Origin: Sphingobium aromaticiconvertens
GTDB taxonomy: Bacteria; Pseudomonadota; Alphaproteobacteria; Sphingomonadales; Sphingomonadaceae
DNA: 64,000 bases
Reading direction: 5' to 3'
Assembly (NCBI RefSeq): GCF_037154075.1
Contig: NZ_JBANRJ010000001.1
Location: forward strand, 1,793,501 to 1,857,500
The position numbers were made by a program, and so were the translations under genes. The notes under the pieces were generated by a model. It was not told the origin of the DNA, made no database searches, and saw nothing but the letters and a program-made list of their open reading frames with translations. Positions 30,859 to 40,192 of the stretch are shown in pieces. The stretch's first letter is position 1. Each line of letters starts with the position of its first letter.

Positions 30859-31547
30859 ACCGAACCAAGGTGCTGATCGTCGATGACGAGCCGCAGATAC
30901 GCCGCTTGATCCACGCCGCCCTGATCCGCGCCGACTATGCGACGGTGGAGGCGGCAACCGCGCGCGAGGCGCTGGAGATGCTGAAGAGCGAGCGACCCGA
31001 CATCAGCCTGCTCGACCTTGGCCTGCCCGACCGCGACGGCCTGGAACTGGTGCCGCTGTTCAAGGCGCAGTCGGATGCGACCCTGATCGTCGTTTCCGCG
31101 CGGGAGGCGACGGAGCAAAAGGTGGCGGCGCTGGATCTGGGCGCCGACGATTACCTTACCAAGCCGTTCGACACCGACGAATTGCTGGCACGGGTCCGCG
31201 TGGCGCTGCGCAACCGCCTGACCCGCGACGGCGGCACCGCGACCGTCAAGGCAGGCGATGTGGAGATCGACCTGATGGCCCATATCGTCTGCAAGCGTGG
31301 GCAGGAGGTACATCTGACGCCCAAGGAATATGGCGTGCTGGCGCAACTTGCCCGCCATCCTGGCCGCGTCATCACCCACAAGCAGATCATGGATCATGTC
31401 TGGCCCAACGAACATGAACATCATGTCGAATATCTGCGCGTGCTGGTCCGCACCTTGCGCCAGAAGCTGGAGGATGAGCCGCAACGCCCCCGCATCATCG
31501 GCAATGAACTGGGTATCGGTTACCGCCTGCATCTGGTCGAGGGATAA
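30855..31547 (+). CDS. kdpE: Potassium operon response regulator KdpE
   Basis: KdpE is the OmpR-family partner of KdpD. The 230 residues have a receiver domain (phosphoacceptor Asp in ISLLDLGLPDRDG near residue 52, acidic pair in VDDEPQ, and lysine in LTKPFD) and a C-terminal winged helix (about 135-228, HLTPKEYGVLAQLARHPGRVITHKQI). The start overlaps kdpD by four bases. OmpR-type proteins bind tandem half-sites one helical turn apart, the layout of the CTATGC element seen before kdp, kup and the 33663 gene, so those are its candidate targets. Confidence 0.95.
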   Translation: MNRTKVLIVDDEPQIRRLIHAALIRADYATVEAATAREALEMLKSERPDISLLDLGLPDRDGLELVPLFKAQSDATLIVVSAREATEQKVAALDLGADDYLTKPFDTDELLARVRVALRNRLTRDGGTATVKAGDVEIDLMAHIVCKRGQEVHLTPKEYGVLAQLARHPGRVITHKQIMDHVWPNEHEHHVEYLRVLVRTLRQKLEDEPQRPRIIGNELGIGYRLHLVEG

Positions 31548-31557
31548 GCGTTAGGCC

Positions 31558-33450
31558 CTAAATTTCGACCTGCGACCCCAATTCGACCACTCGGTTGACC
31601 GGCAATTTGAAGAAAGCCATCGGACTTTCCGCGTTGCGGATCATCCAGGCGAACAGCTTTTCGCGCCAGATCGCCATGCCCGGTCGTTCGGACGGGATCA
31701 GCGTCTGGCGGCTGAGGAAATAGCTGGTTTCCATGACCGTGAACGGTCCGCCGCAATCTTGCACGGCCTTGAGCGCGGCAGGAATATCGACCCCCTCCAT
31801 AAAGCCATGGCGCAGCGTGAGGCGATAGAAGCCATGGCCGAAATCCTGCGTGATGGCGCGTCCATGGAGCGGCAGGTGGGGCACGCCATCCGTCACCACG
31901 GTCAGGATGATGTTGCGGGTATGCAGGATCTTGTTGTGCTTGACGTTGTGCAGCATCGCGGGCGGCACACCCTGCGTCGTCGATGAAAGGAAGATCGCCG
32001 TCCCCGGCACCCGCTTGATCCGCTCTGCCGTGGACTGGATGAACAGGTCCAGTTCCATCGACCCTTCGGCCAGATAATGGTTCATGATGATCCGCCCCCG
32101 CGACCAGGTCGTCAGCGCGATAAAGACGGCTGCAGCGACGCAGAGAGGAAACCACCCGCCGTCGGGAATCTTGGTGGCGTTGGACAGGAAATAGGCGCCA
32201 TCGATCACCAGGAACAGGCCGGTGACGGTCCCCGCCAGCAGCGGCGGCCAGCGCCATACCGCGAAGGTCAGTACACCCATCATGCAGGCGGTGATGACCA
32301 TCGTACCCGTGACGGCGATGCCATAGGCGGCGGCCAGATTGCTGGACGATTTGAAACCCAGCACCAGCAGGATGACCATGATCAGCAGCGCCCAGTTGAC
32401 GGCCGGCACATAGATCTGCCCGGCGGCCTTCGCGCTGGTGTGGGTGATTTTCAGGCGCGGCAGGAACCCCAGTTGCACCGCCTGTTGCGTGACCGAGAAA
32501 GCGCCGGAGATCACCGCCTGACTGGCGATGATCGTCGCCAGCGTGGCCAGGACCACCAGTGGCAGGCGCGCCCAGTCCGGGGCCAGCAGGAAGAAGGGAT
32601 TGGCCGCCGCCGCCGGATTGTCGAGCAGCAGCGCGCCCTGTCCCATATAGTTCAGCATCAGGCAGGGAAACGCCGCGTACAGCCAGGAGAGGCTGATCGC
32701 CTTGCGCCCAAAATGGCCCATGTCGGCATAGAGGGCTTCCGCCCCCGTTACCGCCAGAACGACCGAGCCGAGCGCCAGGAAGGCAAGGCGTGGATCAAGC
32801 GAAAAGAAGCGCACGGCCCAGATCGGATTGATGATGCCGATGATCTCTGGATGGCGCATCAGGTTGGCCGCGCCGAGTACCGCGAGCACCAGGAAATAGA
32901 CGATCATCACCGGCCCGAACAGTGCGCCCATCCGTGCCGTGCCGTGCTTTTGCATCACGAACAGGCCGACGAGGATCACAATGGCGATCGGGAGTACCCA
33001 GGGCGTCATGCCGCTATTCACCACGGTCAGCCCCTCGACCGCCGACAGAACGGAGATGGCCGGGGTGATGATCGCGTCGCCATAAAAGAGTGCGGTCGCC
33101 AGCACGCCCAGCATGGCGATCGTCCCGCTCCATCGTGTCTGGCCCAACCTGCGGGTGATGAGAGACAGCAGCGCCATGCTGCCCCCTTCGCCATGATTGT
33201 CGGCGCGCATGACGATGAACACATATTTGGCGGTGACAATCAGCGTCATCGTCCAGAATATGAGCGAGAGTACGCCATAGATGTGCAGGGGATCGACCGC
33301 CAGCGGATGATGGCCGACGAAGCTTTCCTTCAGCGCATAAAGCGGTGAGGTGCCGATGTCGCCGAACACGACTCCCAGAGCACCAAGCGCCAGCAGCGGC
33401 AGGCCGCCCTGTGGTGCAGTGCCGTGGGCCGAGGTCTTGTCATCGGTCAT
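31558..33450 (-). CDS. kup: Kup-family low-affinity potassium transporter
   Basis: This 630-residue membrane protein of the KUP/HAK family imports potassium with protons and works at normal potassium levels, while Kdp serves at low levels. It begins with [22 protein letters not shown], the family's first-helix signature, has about twelve membrane helices in the first 430 residues, and a C-terminal cytoplasmic domain with [15 protein letters not shown]. The ATG at 33450 has GGGAG nine bases upstream. It ends ten bases from kdpE, tail to tail. A tandem CTATGG-N5-CTATGC element lies 46 bases before the start, suggesting control shared with kdp. Confidence 0.96.
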   Translation of the reverse strand: MTDDKTSAHGTAPQGGLPLLALGALGVVFGDIGTSPLYALKESFVGHHPLAVDPLHIYGVLSLIFWTMTLIVTAKYVFIVMRADNHGEGGSMALLSLITRRLGQTRWSGTIAMLGVLATALFYGDAIITPAISVLSAVEGLTVVNSGMTPWVLPIAIVILVGLFVMQKHGTARMGALFGPVMIVYFLVLAVLGAANLMRHPEIIGIINPIWAVRFFSLDPRLAFLALGSVVLAVTGAEALYADMGHFGRKAISLSWLYAAFPCLMLNYMGQGALLLDNPAAAANPFFLLAPDWARLPLVVLATLATIIASQAVISGAFSVTQQAVQLGFLPRLKITHTSAKAAGQIYVPAVNWALLIMVILLVLGFKSSSNLAAAYGIAVTGTMVITACMMGVLTFAVWRWPPLLAGTVTGLFLVIDGAYFLSNATKIPDGGWFPLCVAAAVFIALTTWSRGRIIMNHYLAEGSMELDLFIQSTAERIKRVPGTAIFLSSTTQGVPPAMLHNVKHNKILHTRNIILTVVTDGVPHLPLHGRAITQDFGHGFYRLTLRHGFMEGVDIPAALKAVQDCGGPFTVMETSYFLSRQTLIPSERPGMAIWREKLFAWMIRNAESPMAFFKLPVNRVVELGSQVEI

Positions 33451-33495
33451 GGCGCTCGGCTCCCGCTGGATGGCATGCCCTCATGCCATTGCGAG

Positions 33496-33512
33496 GCATA
33501 GGATTACCATAG
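33496..33512 (-). promoter_or_regulatory. Tandem CTATGC element upstream of kup
   Basis: On the minus strand the half-sites read CTATGG-TAATC-CTATGC with an 11-base period, oriented toward kup. It is the second copy of the arrangement found before kdp. Confidence 0.5.
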
Positions 33513-33570
33513 CGGAACGACCGTCAACGCACATGATTTTGGGAGGGCGGACGCGTTAAAGAAGGAAATC

Positions 33571-33587
33571 CTATGCAATCCCTACGA
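33571..33587 (+). promoter_or_regulatory. Tandem CTATGC element upstream of the 33663 gene
   Basis: CTATGC (33571-33576) and CTACGA (33582-33587) are 11 bases apart, within AAATCCTATGCAA, a 13-base stretch shared exactly with the kdp copy. A further CTATGC at 33615-33620 is 44 bases, four times 11, beyond the first. Confidence 0.5.
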
Positions 33588-33639
33588 TCATGGGCCTTTC
33601 CCGCTCTCGAATGCCTATGCGCCCATGGATAAATAAAGG

Positions 33640-33653
33640 CCTCCTGCTGGAGG
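33640..33653 (+). promoter_or_regulatory. Hairpin covering the ribosome site of the 33663 gene
   Basis: CCTCC and GGAGG pair around TGCT. The right arm is the Shine-Dalgarno sequence of the small membrane protein gene, nine bases before its ATG. The short stem could modulate translation. Confidence 0.35.
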
Positions 33654-33662
33654 TTTTGAGCG

Positions 33663-33947
33663 ATGACCCATTGGTATGAACATTGGAGCGCACAGCTTGG
33701 CGTGCGTGCGGGCGGATTGGCCCTGCTGGCCACGGCCCGGATGGAGGGGGGAGTGCTGGATCGCCTGGTTGTCGATCCGATCGCTGCGCAGGGGGCGGGC
33801 GCGCTATTGCTGGCGGCGTTGCTGTTCGTCAGCGCCAGTCTGGGTATGGCGCTTACGATCGTCGGGCCGGGCCTGTGGAAGCCGGTTCGGCTGTCGGCGC
33901 GCTGGCAGGATGCCGATCCGTCCAAAAGCCCCCTGTTGCCGCGTTAA
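33663..33947 (+). CDS. Small membrane protein beside kup, 94 residues
   Basis: This 94-residue protein has a hydrophobic stretch near residues 15-25 (LGVRAGGLALLATA) and a stronger membrane helix at about 42-68 (AGALLLAALLFVSASLG and beyond), with a charged C-terminus. No family is recognised. It has a strong GGAGG site, so it is very likely expressed. It is divergent from kup; both, and kdp, share the tandem CTATGC element, which suggests a link to potassium. A membrane-bound helper of K+ transport is possible, but nothing in the protein itself shows it. Confidence 0.7.
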   Translation: MTHWYEHWSAQLGVRAGGLALLATARMEGGVLDRLVVDPIAAQGAGALLLAALLFVSASLGMALTIVGPGLWKPVRLSARWQDADPSKSPLLPR

Positions 33948-34001
33948 CCATTTGTTGGGGCGTCGTACTTATGTCTGCTCCTTAAAAAGGGACGCGACGC
34001 C

Positions 34002-34625
34002 ATGCAGTTTTTCAAACGGAATACGGACAGGCCGGTGGGTGAAGGCAAGGACGGCGATGCCGATACTGCCGGGCGGCGATTGCGCCTGCTGGTGGTCGAT
34101 GAAAATCAGACCGCGCGGACGGTGATTGCGCGGCGTCTGTCGCACCTCAATCACGATGTCGCTCTGGCGGAAAACGGCTTCGTCGCGCTCAATATCCTCA
34201 TCACGCGCCCCGTCGACATCATCCTGATCGACATGGGCCTGATCCTGCTGCCCGCGCTTGCGACGATGAAGCGCATCCGCGAATCGGGGCTGGCGCCGGC
34301 GTGCGCCATTGTCATGATCACGAGCCGGACCGACAGCGCATCAGCGGTCGAGGCGCTGAAGGCCGGAGCGGACGATCATATCGTCAAGCCGTTCGACTTC
34401 GACTTGCTGGATGCGCGCCTGCGCCATGTCGCCACCCGCGCTGAAGCGGTGGGGGCGTTCAGCCGTCAATATGCCGAGCTGGACGCTCGCGTTGCCCGGC
34501 GGGCCATGGAGTTGGGCGAAACGCGCGAAGCACTGACCGAGATGCAGCGGGATCGCGCACGGCTGGTCTCCTCGATTCAGGCGCTGCATGATGAGATCGA
34601 ACGGCTGAACGCCGCACGCGCCTAA
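34002..34625 (+). CDS. Receiver-domain protein with C-terminal coiled coil
   Basis: This 207-residue protein has a CheY-like receiver domain (about residues 25-140): acidic residues in LVVDENQ, the phosphoacceptor Asp in IILIDMGLI, Thr/Ser in MITSRTDS and lysine in IVKPFDFD. The loop after the Asp lacks the usual MPxMDG and reads MGLILLPALATM. The last 60 residues are charged and helical, likely a coiled coil (ARRAMELGETREALTEMQRD). There is no DNA-binding output domain, so it probably acts by protein contact. No histidine kinase lies beside it; an orphan regulator in the cytoplasm. Confidence 0.85.
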   Translation: MQFFKRNTDRPVGEGKDGDADTAGRRLRLLVVDENQTARTVIARRLSHLNHDVALAENGFVALNILITRPVDIILIDMGLILLPALATMKRIRESGLAPACAIVMITSRTDSASAVEALKAGADDHIVKPFDFDLLDARLRHVATRAEAVGAFSRQYAELDARVARRAMELGETREALTEMQRDRARLVSSIQALHDEIERLNAARA

Positions 34626-34632
34626 ATAGCGT

Positions 34633-35589
34633 TCAGCGTTTCAGCCAGTGGGTCGCGGCGAACCAGCCACTAATGCCGATCGACATAGCCCCACATAGCC
34701 CCACCACGCCCCAGAACGCCCATGGCGCCGTGGCATAGGGGATTCCCTCCACATTCATGCCCAGCAAGCCGGTTACGAAGGTCAGCGGCAGGAAGACCAG
34801 CGCCACGACCGAAATGATCAGCGCCTGCCGGTTCATATGCTCGGCGCGCAGATCGGTCAGCTCCTCATGCGCCAGTGCGGAGCGCTCGCGCACAGCCTCC
34901 AGTTCTTCGGCCATGCGCGCACAGCGGTCCGCTGCTTCCTGAAGATGCAGTCGGTCATCGTGATGCAGCCAGTCCGTTTCCGCGACGGACAGGCGTTCCA
35001 GCGCCTGCCGCTGTGGCGATATGAAGCGGCGATAACTGATCGCAGTCGCGCGGATTTCGGATACCCGGCGCCTGGATTCGGCTGGTCCCAGATCGGTCAG
35101 CGCGCTTTCGATCTCATCCAGTCCGTCGCCCAGTTCGGCGACATCGGGGTTGAGGGCCTCCGTGATCTCCTGCGCCAGTCCCGCGATCAGATCGCCCGGA
35201 TCGCCGATCTTGCCCGCCACCATGTTCGCGATCATCGGCTCCAGTGCGGCAATGGGGCGATAGCTGACCGACAGGACGCGCGCATCGTCGGCCCAGATAC
35301 GGATCGACACCAGCGGATCGCCGCTGTCATCCTCCACCGCGCTCAGGCCGCGCAGATTGACCAGCGCGCCATCGCCCATGATCGTACAGCGGGGACGTGT
35401 CTCCTGTGCCAGCAGCGCCGATAGAGCGGGGTCGGGAATGCCGCCACATTCGCCCGCGACCGCCCGCGCATCTTCCGCCTGACCATCAATCTGGACCCAA
35501 GTGAAATGTGGCCGCTGCGCCAGCGCCTTATAGGTCGCCAGGTCGACCTCGCAGACCTTGCTGCCGTCATGGATGAAAACGCGTGTCAT
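34633..35589 (-). CDS. zntB: CorA-family divalent cation transporter, ZntB type
   Basis: This 318-residue protein of the CorA superfamily has a large cytoplasmic N-terminal domain with long helices and two C-terminal membrane helices (about 262-282 and 292-312). The pore motif reads LLGMNVEGIPYA, GMN as in all CorA proteins, with the ZntB-like wording. ZntB exports zinc or carries it with protons. The ATG at 35589 overlaps the upstream gene's stop as ATGA and is preferred over an in-frame start 18 bases upstream. It is convergent with the receiver protein. Confidence 0.88.
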   Translation of the reverse strand: MTRVFIHDGSKVCEVDLATYKALAQRPHFTWVQIDGQAEDARAVAGECGGIPDPALSALLAQETRPRCTIMGDGALVNLRGLSAVEDDSGDPLVSIRIWADDARVLSVSYRPIAALEPMIANMVAGKIGDPGDLIAGLAQEITEALNPDVAELGDGLDEIESALTDLGPAESRRRVSEIRATAISYRRFISPQRQALERLSVAETDWLHHDDRLHLQEAADRCARMAEELEAVRERSALAHEELTDLRAEHMNRQALIISVVALVFLPLTFVTGLLGMNVEGIPYATAPWAFWGVVGLCGAMSIGISGWFAATHWLKR

Positions 35590-36344
35590 GGAGTAAGCGT
35601 CAGCCAAAGCGAGAGGCCCGCACCCGGTTCGGACGGTGCGGCGGGGGCAGATATACGGACGGCGTCGGCGCGGGCGCGATCGAGGATCGCGAGCGGCACG
35701 GCAGCATGATGATAGACGCGGTCAGCCTCTCCCAGCAACCGGGCGGCGCGCAGCGTCAGATCATCGGGATCGGCGGAGGCGAGTGTGATGGCTATGAGCC
35801 GGTCGCTGGCCGGATCGGCCGCGCCCGAAAGCCAGGACGTGACCTGATCGGCGGCTTCATCGCGCAAGGGGTCGAGCGGTCCATCTTGCGCCAGCGCGGC
35901 GTCGAGCGCGCGGCGACGGTCGGCGGCATTGGGCCAGCGCGCGTTGATGGCGGGGCGGGCGGTGTAGAGCGCGGTCGCCAGCGCACCCAGTCGCGCGGGC
36001 AACAGCGCTTCCAGCCGTTGCCGGATGATCTTCGCCAGACCGGCCGATGCGCCGCCGGTGCCAATGGCGATCAGCACCGGATCACGCTCGACAATGGCGG
36101 GCAGGGTGAAATCGCACAGGTCCGGGCGGTCGACGGCATTCACCAATATGCCGCGTGCCCTGAGCCGCGCCACCGCCGCCTCGTCGCCATTGGCGACGAT
36201 GGCGAGTGCCGCCTGCGACTCCTCCGCCACCACGATCGCGCCCGCGCGCTCCAGCAGGCGTCGTTTGGCATCCGCCGCCTCGCCCGCGCCGATCAGGATG
36301 ACCGGACGCCCTGCCAACCGCAGGAAGAGCGGCAGGCTGTGCAT
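35586..36344 (-). CDS. Precorrin-2 dehydrogenase/ferrochelatase-like (CysG N-domain) with vestigial methyltransferase tail
   Basis: The first 160 residues are the Met8/CysG N-terminal domain that oxidises precorrin-2 and inserts iron to make sirohaem. It shows the NAD site VILIGAGEAADAKRRLL (15-31), NAVDRPDLCDFTLPAI (69-84) with the catalytic Asp, and GTGGASAGLAKIIRQRLE. Residues 182-232 (LIAITLASADPDDLTLRA and EADRVYHHAAVPLAILDRARADA) match the start of the uroporphyrinogen-III methyltransferase domain, but the nucleotide loop that should be GAGPGDP is ASADPDD, and the protein ends at 252 instead of about 460. So the SAM-dependent half is truncated and its first loop decayed. A separate methyltransferase gene must lie elsewhere if sirohaem is made. 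It overlaps zntB by four bases. Confidence 0.8.
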   Translation of the reverse strand: MHSLPLFLRLAGRPVILIGAGEAADAKRRLLERAGAIVVAEESQAALAIVANGDEAAVARLRARGILVNAVDRPDLCDFTLPAIVERDPVLIAIGTGGASAGLAKIIRQRLEALLPARLGALATALYTARPAINARWPNAADRRRALDAALAQDGPLDPLRDEAADQVTSWLSGAADPASDRLIAITLASADPDDLTLRAARLLGEADRVYHHAAVPLAILDRARADAVRISAPAAPSEPGAGLSLWLTLTP

Positions 36345-36346
36345 CG

Positions 36347-37612
36347 TCAGCTATTGACCCAGTCAGGCACGCTATCGCCGGCGATCAGCGTTTCCAGCGG
36401 TAGGCGCGGACGGACCACCGCCCACTGGTTGCCCGACACCAGCACTTCTGGCGTCAGTGCACGGCTGTTATAGGTGTTCGCCATCGTGGCACCATAAGCG
36501 CCTGCCGTCATGAAGGCGACCAGATCGCCCGCCTGCACCACGTCCAGATCGCGGCCCATGGCGAAGGTGTCGCCCGTCTCGCATACTGGCCCGACCACGT
36601 TGGCGGCGGCTCGCGTACCCGACGGTTTCACCGCACGGATGTCATGCCATGCATCGTAGAGGCTGGGACGCAGCAGGTCGTTCATCGCCGCGTCGACAAT
36701 GACGAAGGGCTGGCTAGCGCCTTGCTTCACGCGGATAACGCGCGACAGCAGCGCGCCCGCATTGCCCACGATCACGCGGCCCGGTTCAAACAGCAGGCGC
36801 AGGTTCCAACCTTGCGTCACCCGCGTCACCATCGCGCCATAGGCGGCGGGGCTGGGGGGTATAGGTTCGGCCGGGTCATAGGGTACGCCAAGGCCACCGC
36901 CCAGATCGGCGGTGCGGATGTCATGGCCCTGCGCGCGCAACGCTTTGACCAGTACGCCGACCTTCACGAAGGCGGCCTCCAGTGGGGCGAGGTCGGTTAG
37001 CTGACTGCCGATATGAACCGCGACCCCCTGCACGTCGAGGCCAGGCAGGTCGCGCGCGGCAGCGTAGGAGGCAATCGCCCGGTCGTAGGGGATGCCGAAC
37101 TTGTTCTCTGACTTGCCGGTCGAAATCTTGGCATGGGTGCCCGCGTCGACATCCGGGTTGATGCGATAGGCGACGGGCGCGCGCTTGCCCATCGACAGGG
37201 CCACGGCGGAAAGCATCTCAGCCTCCGGCTCGCTTTCCAGATTGAACTGGAAAATGCCGTGGTCGAGGGCGAGGCGCATCTCGTCCTGCGTTTTGCCGAC
37301 GCCGGAAAAGACGATGCGGTTGGCGGGGATGCCTGCCGCAACCGCACGCAGCAATTCGCCGCCCGACACAACGTCCGCGCCCAGTCCCAGCTTCGCCAGC
37401 GTCGCCAGCACGGCGGCGTTGGGATTGGCCTTGACCGCAAAGGCGATCAGCGGATTGTCGATCTGCCCCAGCGCATCACGGAATACCGTGACATGACGGG
37501 TCAGCGTCGCGGTCGAATAGACATAGACCGGTGTGCCGACGGCGTCGGCGATAGTGTCGAGGGGCACCTGCTCGACATGCATGGCCCCGTCGCGATAGTC
37601 GAAATGATCCAC
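36347..37612 (-). CDS. lysA: Diaminopimelate decarboxylase
   Basis: This PLP enzyme of the alanine-racemase fold decarboxylates meso-diaminopimelate to lysine, the last step of lysine synthesis. The 421 residues are the usual length. The PLP lysine is in FAVKANPNAAVL (near residue 59), the substrate and phosphate loops are YRINPDVDAGTHAKISTGKSENKFG and DLGGGLGVPY, and the partner-subunit catalytic cysteine is in VGPVCETGDTF. It follows the small lipoprotein gene by ten bases in the argH-lipoprotein-lysA run, an order I recall in many alphaproteobacteria. Confidence 0.96.
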   Translation of the reverse strand: MDHFDYRDGAMHVEQVPLDTIADAVGTPVYVYSTATLTRHVTVFRDALGQIDNPLIAFAVKANPNAAVLATLAKLGLGADVVSGGELLRAVAAGIPANRIVFSGVGKTQDEMRLALDHGIFQFNLESEPEAEMLSAVALSMGKRAPVAYRINPDVDAGTHAKISTGKSENKFGIPYDRAIASYAAARDLPGLDVQGVAVHIGSQLTDLAPLEAAFVKVGVLVKALRAQGHDIRTADLGGGLGVPYDPAEPIPPSPAAYGAMVTRVTQGWNLRLLFEPGRVIVGNAGALLSRVIRVKQGASQPFVIVDAAMNDLLRPSLYDAWHDIRAVKPSGTRAAANVVGPVCETGDTFAMGRDLDVVQAGDLVAFMTAGAYGATMANTYNSRALTPEVLVSGNQWAVVRPRLPLETLIAGDSVPDWVNS

Positions 37613-37622
37613 CTATGACCCC

Positions 37623-37880
37623 CTAATTGCGCTCTGGTGGCAGGTCGAACGGATCGTCCTTCCGTTCATCCGACTGGCGCAATAATTCCACATTGCGTTC
37701 CGGACGCGCTTGCGTCGAGGGCGTCAGAAGCTGTTGTCCGGTGGGTGCGGTTGTCGCGCCTACCGGTACGGCGGGCAGGCGTTGGCCCTCCACGGGCTTC
37801 AGCGGTTGTCGCCCTCCGCAGGCTGCCAGTGCGGCGACCAGTGCCGCCAGCGCGATGCCCCGTCCGATCGCCGTCTTCAT
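37623..37880 (-). CDS. Small lipoprotein between argH and lysA
   Basis: This 85-residue lipoprotein has a signal peptide [21 protein letters not shown] with lipid acceptor Cys21 in the lipobox ALAAC. The rest is proline- and threonine-rich and without recognisable fold. In many alphaproteobacteria this slot holds an LptM-like lipoprotein next to lysA, which assists assembly of the LptDE complex; I base the likeness on position and size only. The start overlaps the argH stop as ATGA. Confidence 0.8.
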   Translation of the reverse strand: MKTAIGRGIALAALVAALAACGGRQPLKPVEGQRLPAVPVGATTAPTGQQLLTPSTQARPERNVELLRQSDERKDDPFDLPPERN

Positions 37881-39268
37881 CCGCGTTTCTCCAGTTCGGC
37901 CAGATCCAGTTCGATCAGGGCCTGCGCGATCCGTGCCCGTACCTGATCGGGCGCGGTGCCGCCATGGCTCTGGCGGCTGGCGACCGAGGCATCCACCGTC
38001 AATACGCCAAAGATACGCGCGTCGATCCGTGCGTCGATCGCCTGTAGCGTGGCGAGCGGCAGGTCAGGCAACGGCACGCCCGCTTCTTCCGCCGCTGCGA
38101 CCGCGCGGCCAGTGATATGATGCGCCTCACGAAAGGGAATATTCCCCTCCCGCACCAGCCAGTCAGCAAGGTCGGTGGCGGTGGCAAAGCCGCTTTCGGC
38201 AAGGCCGCGCATCCGGTCCGTGCGGAAAGTCACGGTGTCGATCATGCCGGTCATCGCCGCGATCGACAGGCCCAGCAGGTCATGCGCCTCGAACACCGGT
38301 GGCTTGTCGTCCTGCATGTCCTTCGAATAGGCGAGCGGCAGTCCCTTCATCGTCACGCACAGCGCCGTCATGCAGCCCATGATGCGTCCCGAATGGCCGC
38401 GTACCAGCTCGGCGGCGTCAGGATTGCGCTTTTGCGGCATGATCGAACTGCCGGTCGAATAGGCGTCGGGCAGCTTGACGAAGCCGAAGGGCTGGCTGGC
38501 CCAGATGATGAATTCTTCGGCCAAGCGCGACAGGTGCAGCGACAATTGCGTCGCCGCCATCAGATAGTCGAGCGCGAAGTCGCGATCGGACACGCTGTCC
38601 AGGCTGTTGTCGGTAGGCTTGGCGAAGCCCAGCGCCGCCGCCGTCGCGTGACGGTCGATCGGAAAGCCGGTGCCCGCCAGCGCGGCGGCGCCCAGCGGAC
38701 ATTCGTTCAGGCGCGCGCGCGCATCGGCAAAGCGGCTGCGGTCGCGCCGGATCATCTCATAATAGGCCATCAGGTGATGGCCCAACGTTACTGGCTGCGC
38801 GGATTGCAGATGGGTGAAGCCCGGCATCACGCTGTCGGCCAGTTCGCCCGCACGGGTCAGCAGCGCGCGTTGCAGCCCGATCAGGCCCGCCTCCACCTCG
38901 TCGATCGCGTCGCGGACCCAGAGGCGAAAATCGGTCGCGACCTGATCGTTGCGTGAACGTGCGGTGTGCAGTCGCCCCGCCGTCGGGCCGATCAGTTGCG
39001 CGAGGCGCGACTCCGTGACCATGTGGATATCCTCAAGGTCGAGGTCCACGGGCACGCCATCGGCTTCATATTCAGCGGCGATGGTGTCGAGCCCCTGCGT
39101 GATCGTTGCAGCGTCTTCAACGGAAACGATTCCCTGCGCGCCAAGCATGGCGACATGCGCTTTCGATCCCGCTATGTCCTGCTTCCACAGGCGCTGGTCG
39201 AACGGGATGGAGGCATTTATCTCGCGCATGACCGACGCCGGTCCGGCGGCAAAACGCCCGCCCCACAT
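37877..39268 (-). CDS. argH: Argininosuccinate lyase
   Basis: This fumarase/aspartase-superfamily enzyme splits argininosuccinate to arginine and fumarate, ending arginine synthesis. I start at the ATG at 39268 ([20 protein letters not shown]), giving 463 residues as in the family; the frame is open for 97 more codons upstream but that part overlaps the divergent tlpA-like gene and looks non-coding. The signature [19 protein letters not shown] is present, with [17 protein letters not shown] and [15 protein letters not shown]. No clear ribosome site is seen. The upstream gap to the TlpA-like gene is short, so both promoters must overlap. Confidence 0.95.
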   Translation of the reverse strand: MWGGRFAAGPASVMREINASIPFDQRLWKQDIAGSKAHVAMLGAQGIVSVEDAATITQGLDTIAAEYEADGVPVDLDLEDIHMVTESRLAQLIGPTAGRLHTARSRNDQVATDFRLWVRDAIDEVEAGLIGLQRALLTRAGELADSVMPGFTHLQSAQPVTLGHHLMAYYEMIRRDRSRFADARARLNECPLGAAALAGTGFPIDRHATAAALGFAKPTDNSLDSVSDRDFALDYLMAATQLSLHLSRLAEEFIIWASQPFGFVKLPDAYSTGSSIMPQKRNPDAAELVRGHSGRIMGCMTALCVTMKGLPLAYSKDMQDDKPPVFEAHDLLGLSIAAMTGMIDTVTFRTDRMRGLAESGFATATDLADWLVREGNIPFREAHHITGRAVAAAEEAGVPLPDLPLATLQAIDARIDARIFGVLTVDASVASRQSHGGTAPDQVRARIAQALIELDLAELEKRG

Positions 39269-39299
39269 GCTGTTGGAGCCAGAAGCCTTGAGAACTGAC

Positions 39300-39935
39300 T
39301 TGCGATCCGTAATGACACTGCTCCTGACCGGTGGCCTTGCGGCCATGACGCTGGCGGGATGCGATAGGCAATCACCGGCCCCGGAGCAAGCCAATGCGAG
39401 TGCCAATAAGGCCATCAGTGGGGAGGCGACAAGCAGCGAAGCGCACGCAGGCGGGCAGATAAAGGGCGATGGCGGCGAATTCGGCCATCGCGTTGACCGG
39501 TCAAAGGCGGGGGAGAAGGCCCCGGCCTTCGCCTTTGCGGCACCTGACGGGACGGACACGACGCTTCAGGATTTTGCCGGGCGTCCCATGTTGGTCAACC
39601 TCTGGGCGACGTGGTGCGGGCCATGCGTGGCGGAGATGCCGACGCTGGATGCGGTGGCGGCCAGCCAGGGGCCGGGCGGGCTGGCGGTCATCACCATCTC
39701 GCAGGACAGCCAGGGGACAAAAGTGATTCCGGCCTTTTTCAAAAAGCACGACCTGCCGCACCTCAAGGGCTGGCTGGACCCGGAAAATCAGTTCGGCTTC
39801 CACTATGCGACCGGCCAGTTGCCGACCAGTATCCTTTATGACGCCAGCGGCAAGGAAGTTGCGCGTATCATCGGCGGCATGGACTGGACAAGCAAAGAAG
39901 CCAGCGCATTGATTGCGGAAGCCATGAAAGGCTGA
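39300..39935 (+). CDS. TlpA-like thioredoxin lipoprotein
   Basis: This envelope protein of the TlpA/ResA group has a signal [17 protein letters not shown] with the lipobox LAGC, a linker rich in Ala, Ser and Gly, and a thioredoxin domain (about residues 75-210) with the active site [18 protein letters not shown]. It probably reduces or maintains disulphides in the periplasm, for example in cytochrome maturation. A TTG at 39300 adds LRSV with an arginine before the hydrophobic stretch, which suits a signal peptide; an ATG at 39312 would give 207 residues instead of 211. It is divergent from argH, as in many relatives. Confidence 0.85.
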   Translation: MRSVMTLLLTGGLAAMTLAGCDRQSPAPEQANASANKAISGEATSSEAHAGGQIKGDGGEFGHRVDRSKAGEKAPAFAFAAPDGTDTTLQDFAGRPMLVNLWATWCGPCVAEMPTLDAVAASQGPGGLAVITISQDSQGTKVIPAFFKKHDLPHLKGWLDPENQFGFHYATGQLPTSILYDASGKEVARIIGGMDWTSKEASALIAEAMKG

Positions 39936-40045
39936 TCAGCCAGAGCATGGTAAAAACGAAGAAACAGCCATAATCCGCTATGATTTCGCGGTTGCAAAAT
40001 GCGGCATCTTCGCGCGCAATTTGCAATTGTGGATCGTGCCACCTT

Positions 40046-40084
40046 AAGACAATATGATGGATTGTCTTGCAGTTATAATGCAAG
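40046..40084 (+). promoter_or_regulatory. Twin dyads around a TATAAT box upstream of a TonB receptor
   Basis: AAGACAAT and ATTGTCTT (40046-40068, seven-base spacer) are followed, sharing two bases, by CTTGCA and TGCAAG (40066-40084, seven-base spacer). The second dyad contains TATAAT at 40074-40079. The region is AT-rich in a GC-rich window. It lies 108-147 bases before the receptor start and fits a regulated promoter with two operator halves. Confidence 0.5.
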
Positions 40085-40192
40085 TAAATCTTTGAAAAAT
40101 GTCATTTATATTTCGTTTTAGCTAGCGGACTTGTAACCGCCTGTTCGTCTCTAACCGTGCAATCAAAAAATTGATCACGGGGGTTTTGAGAC

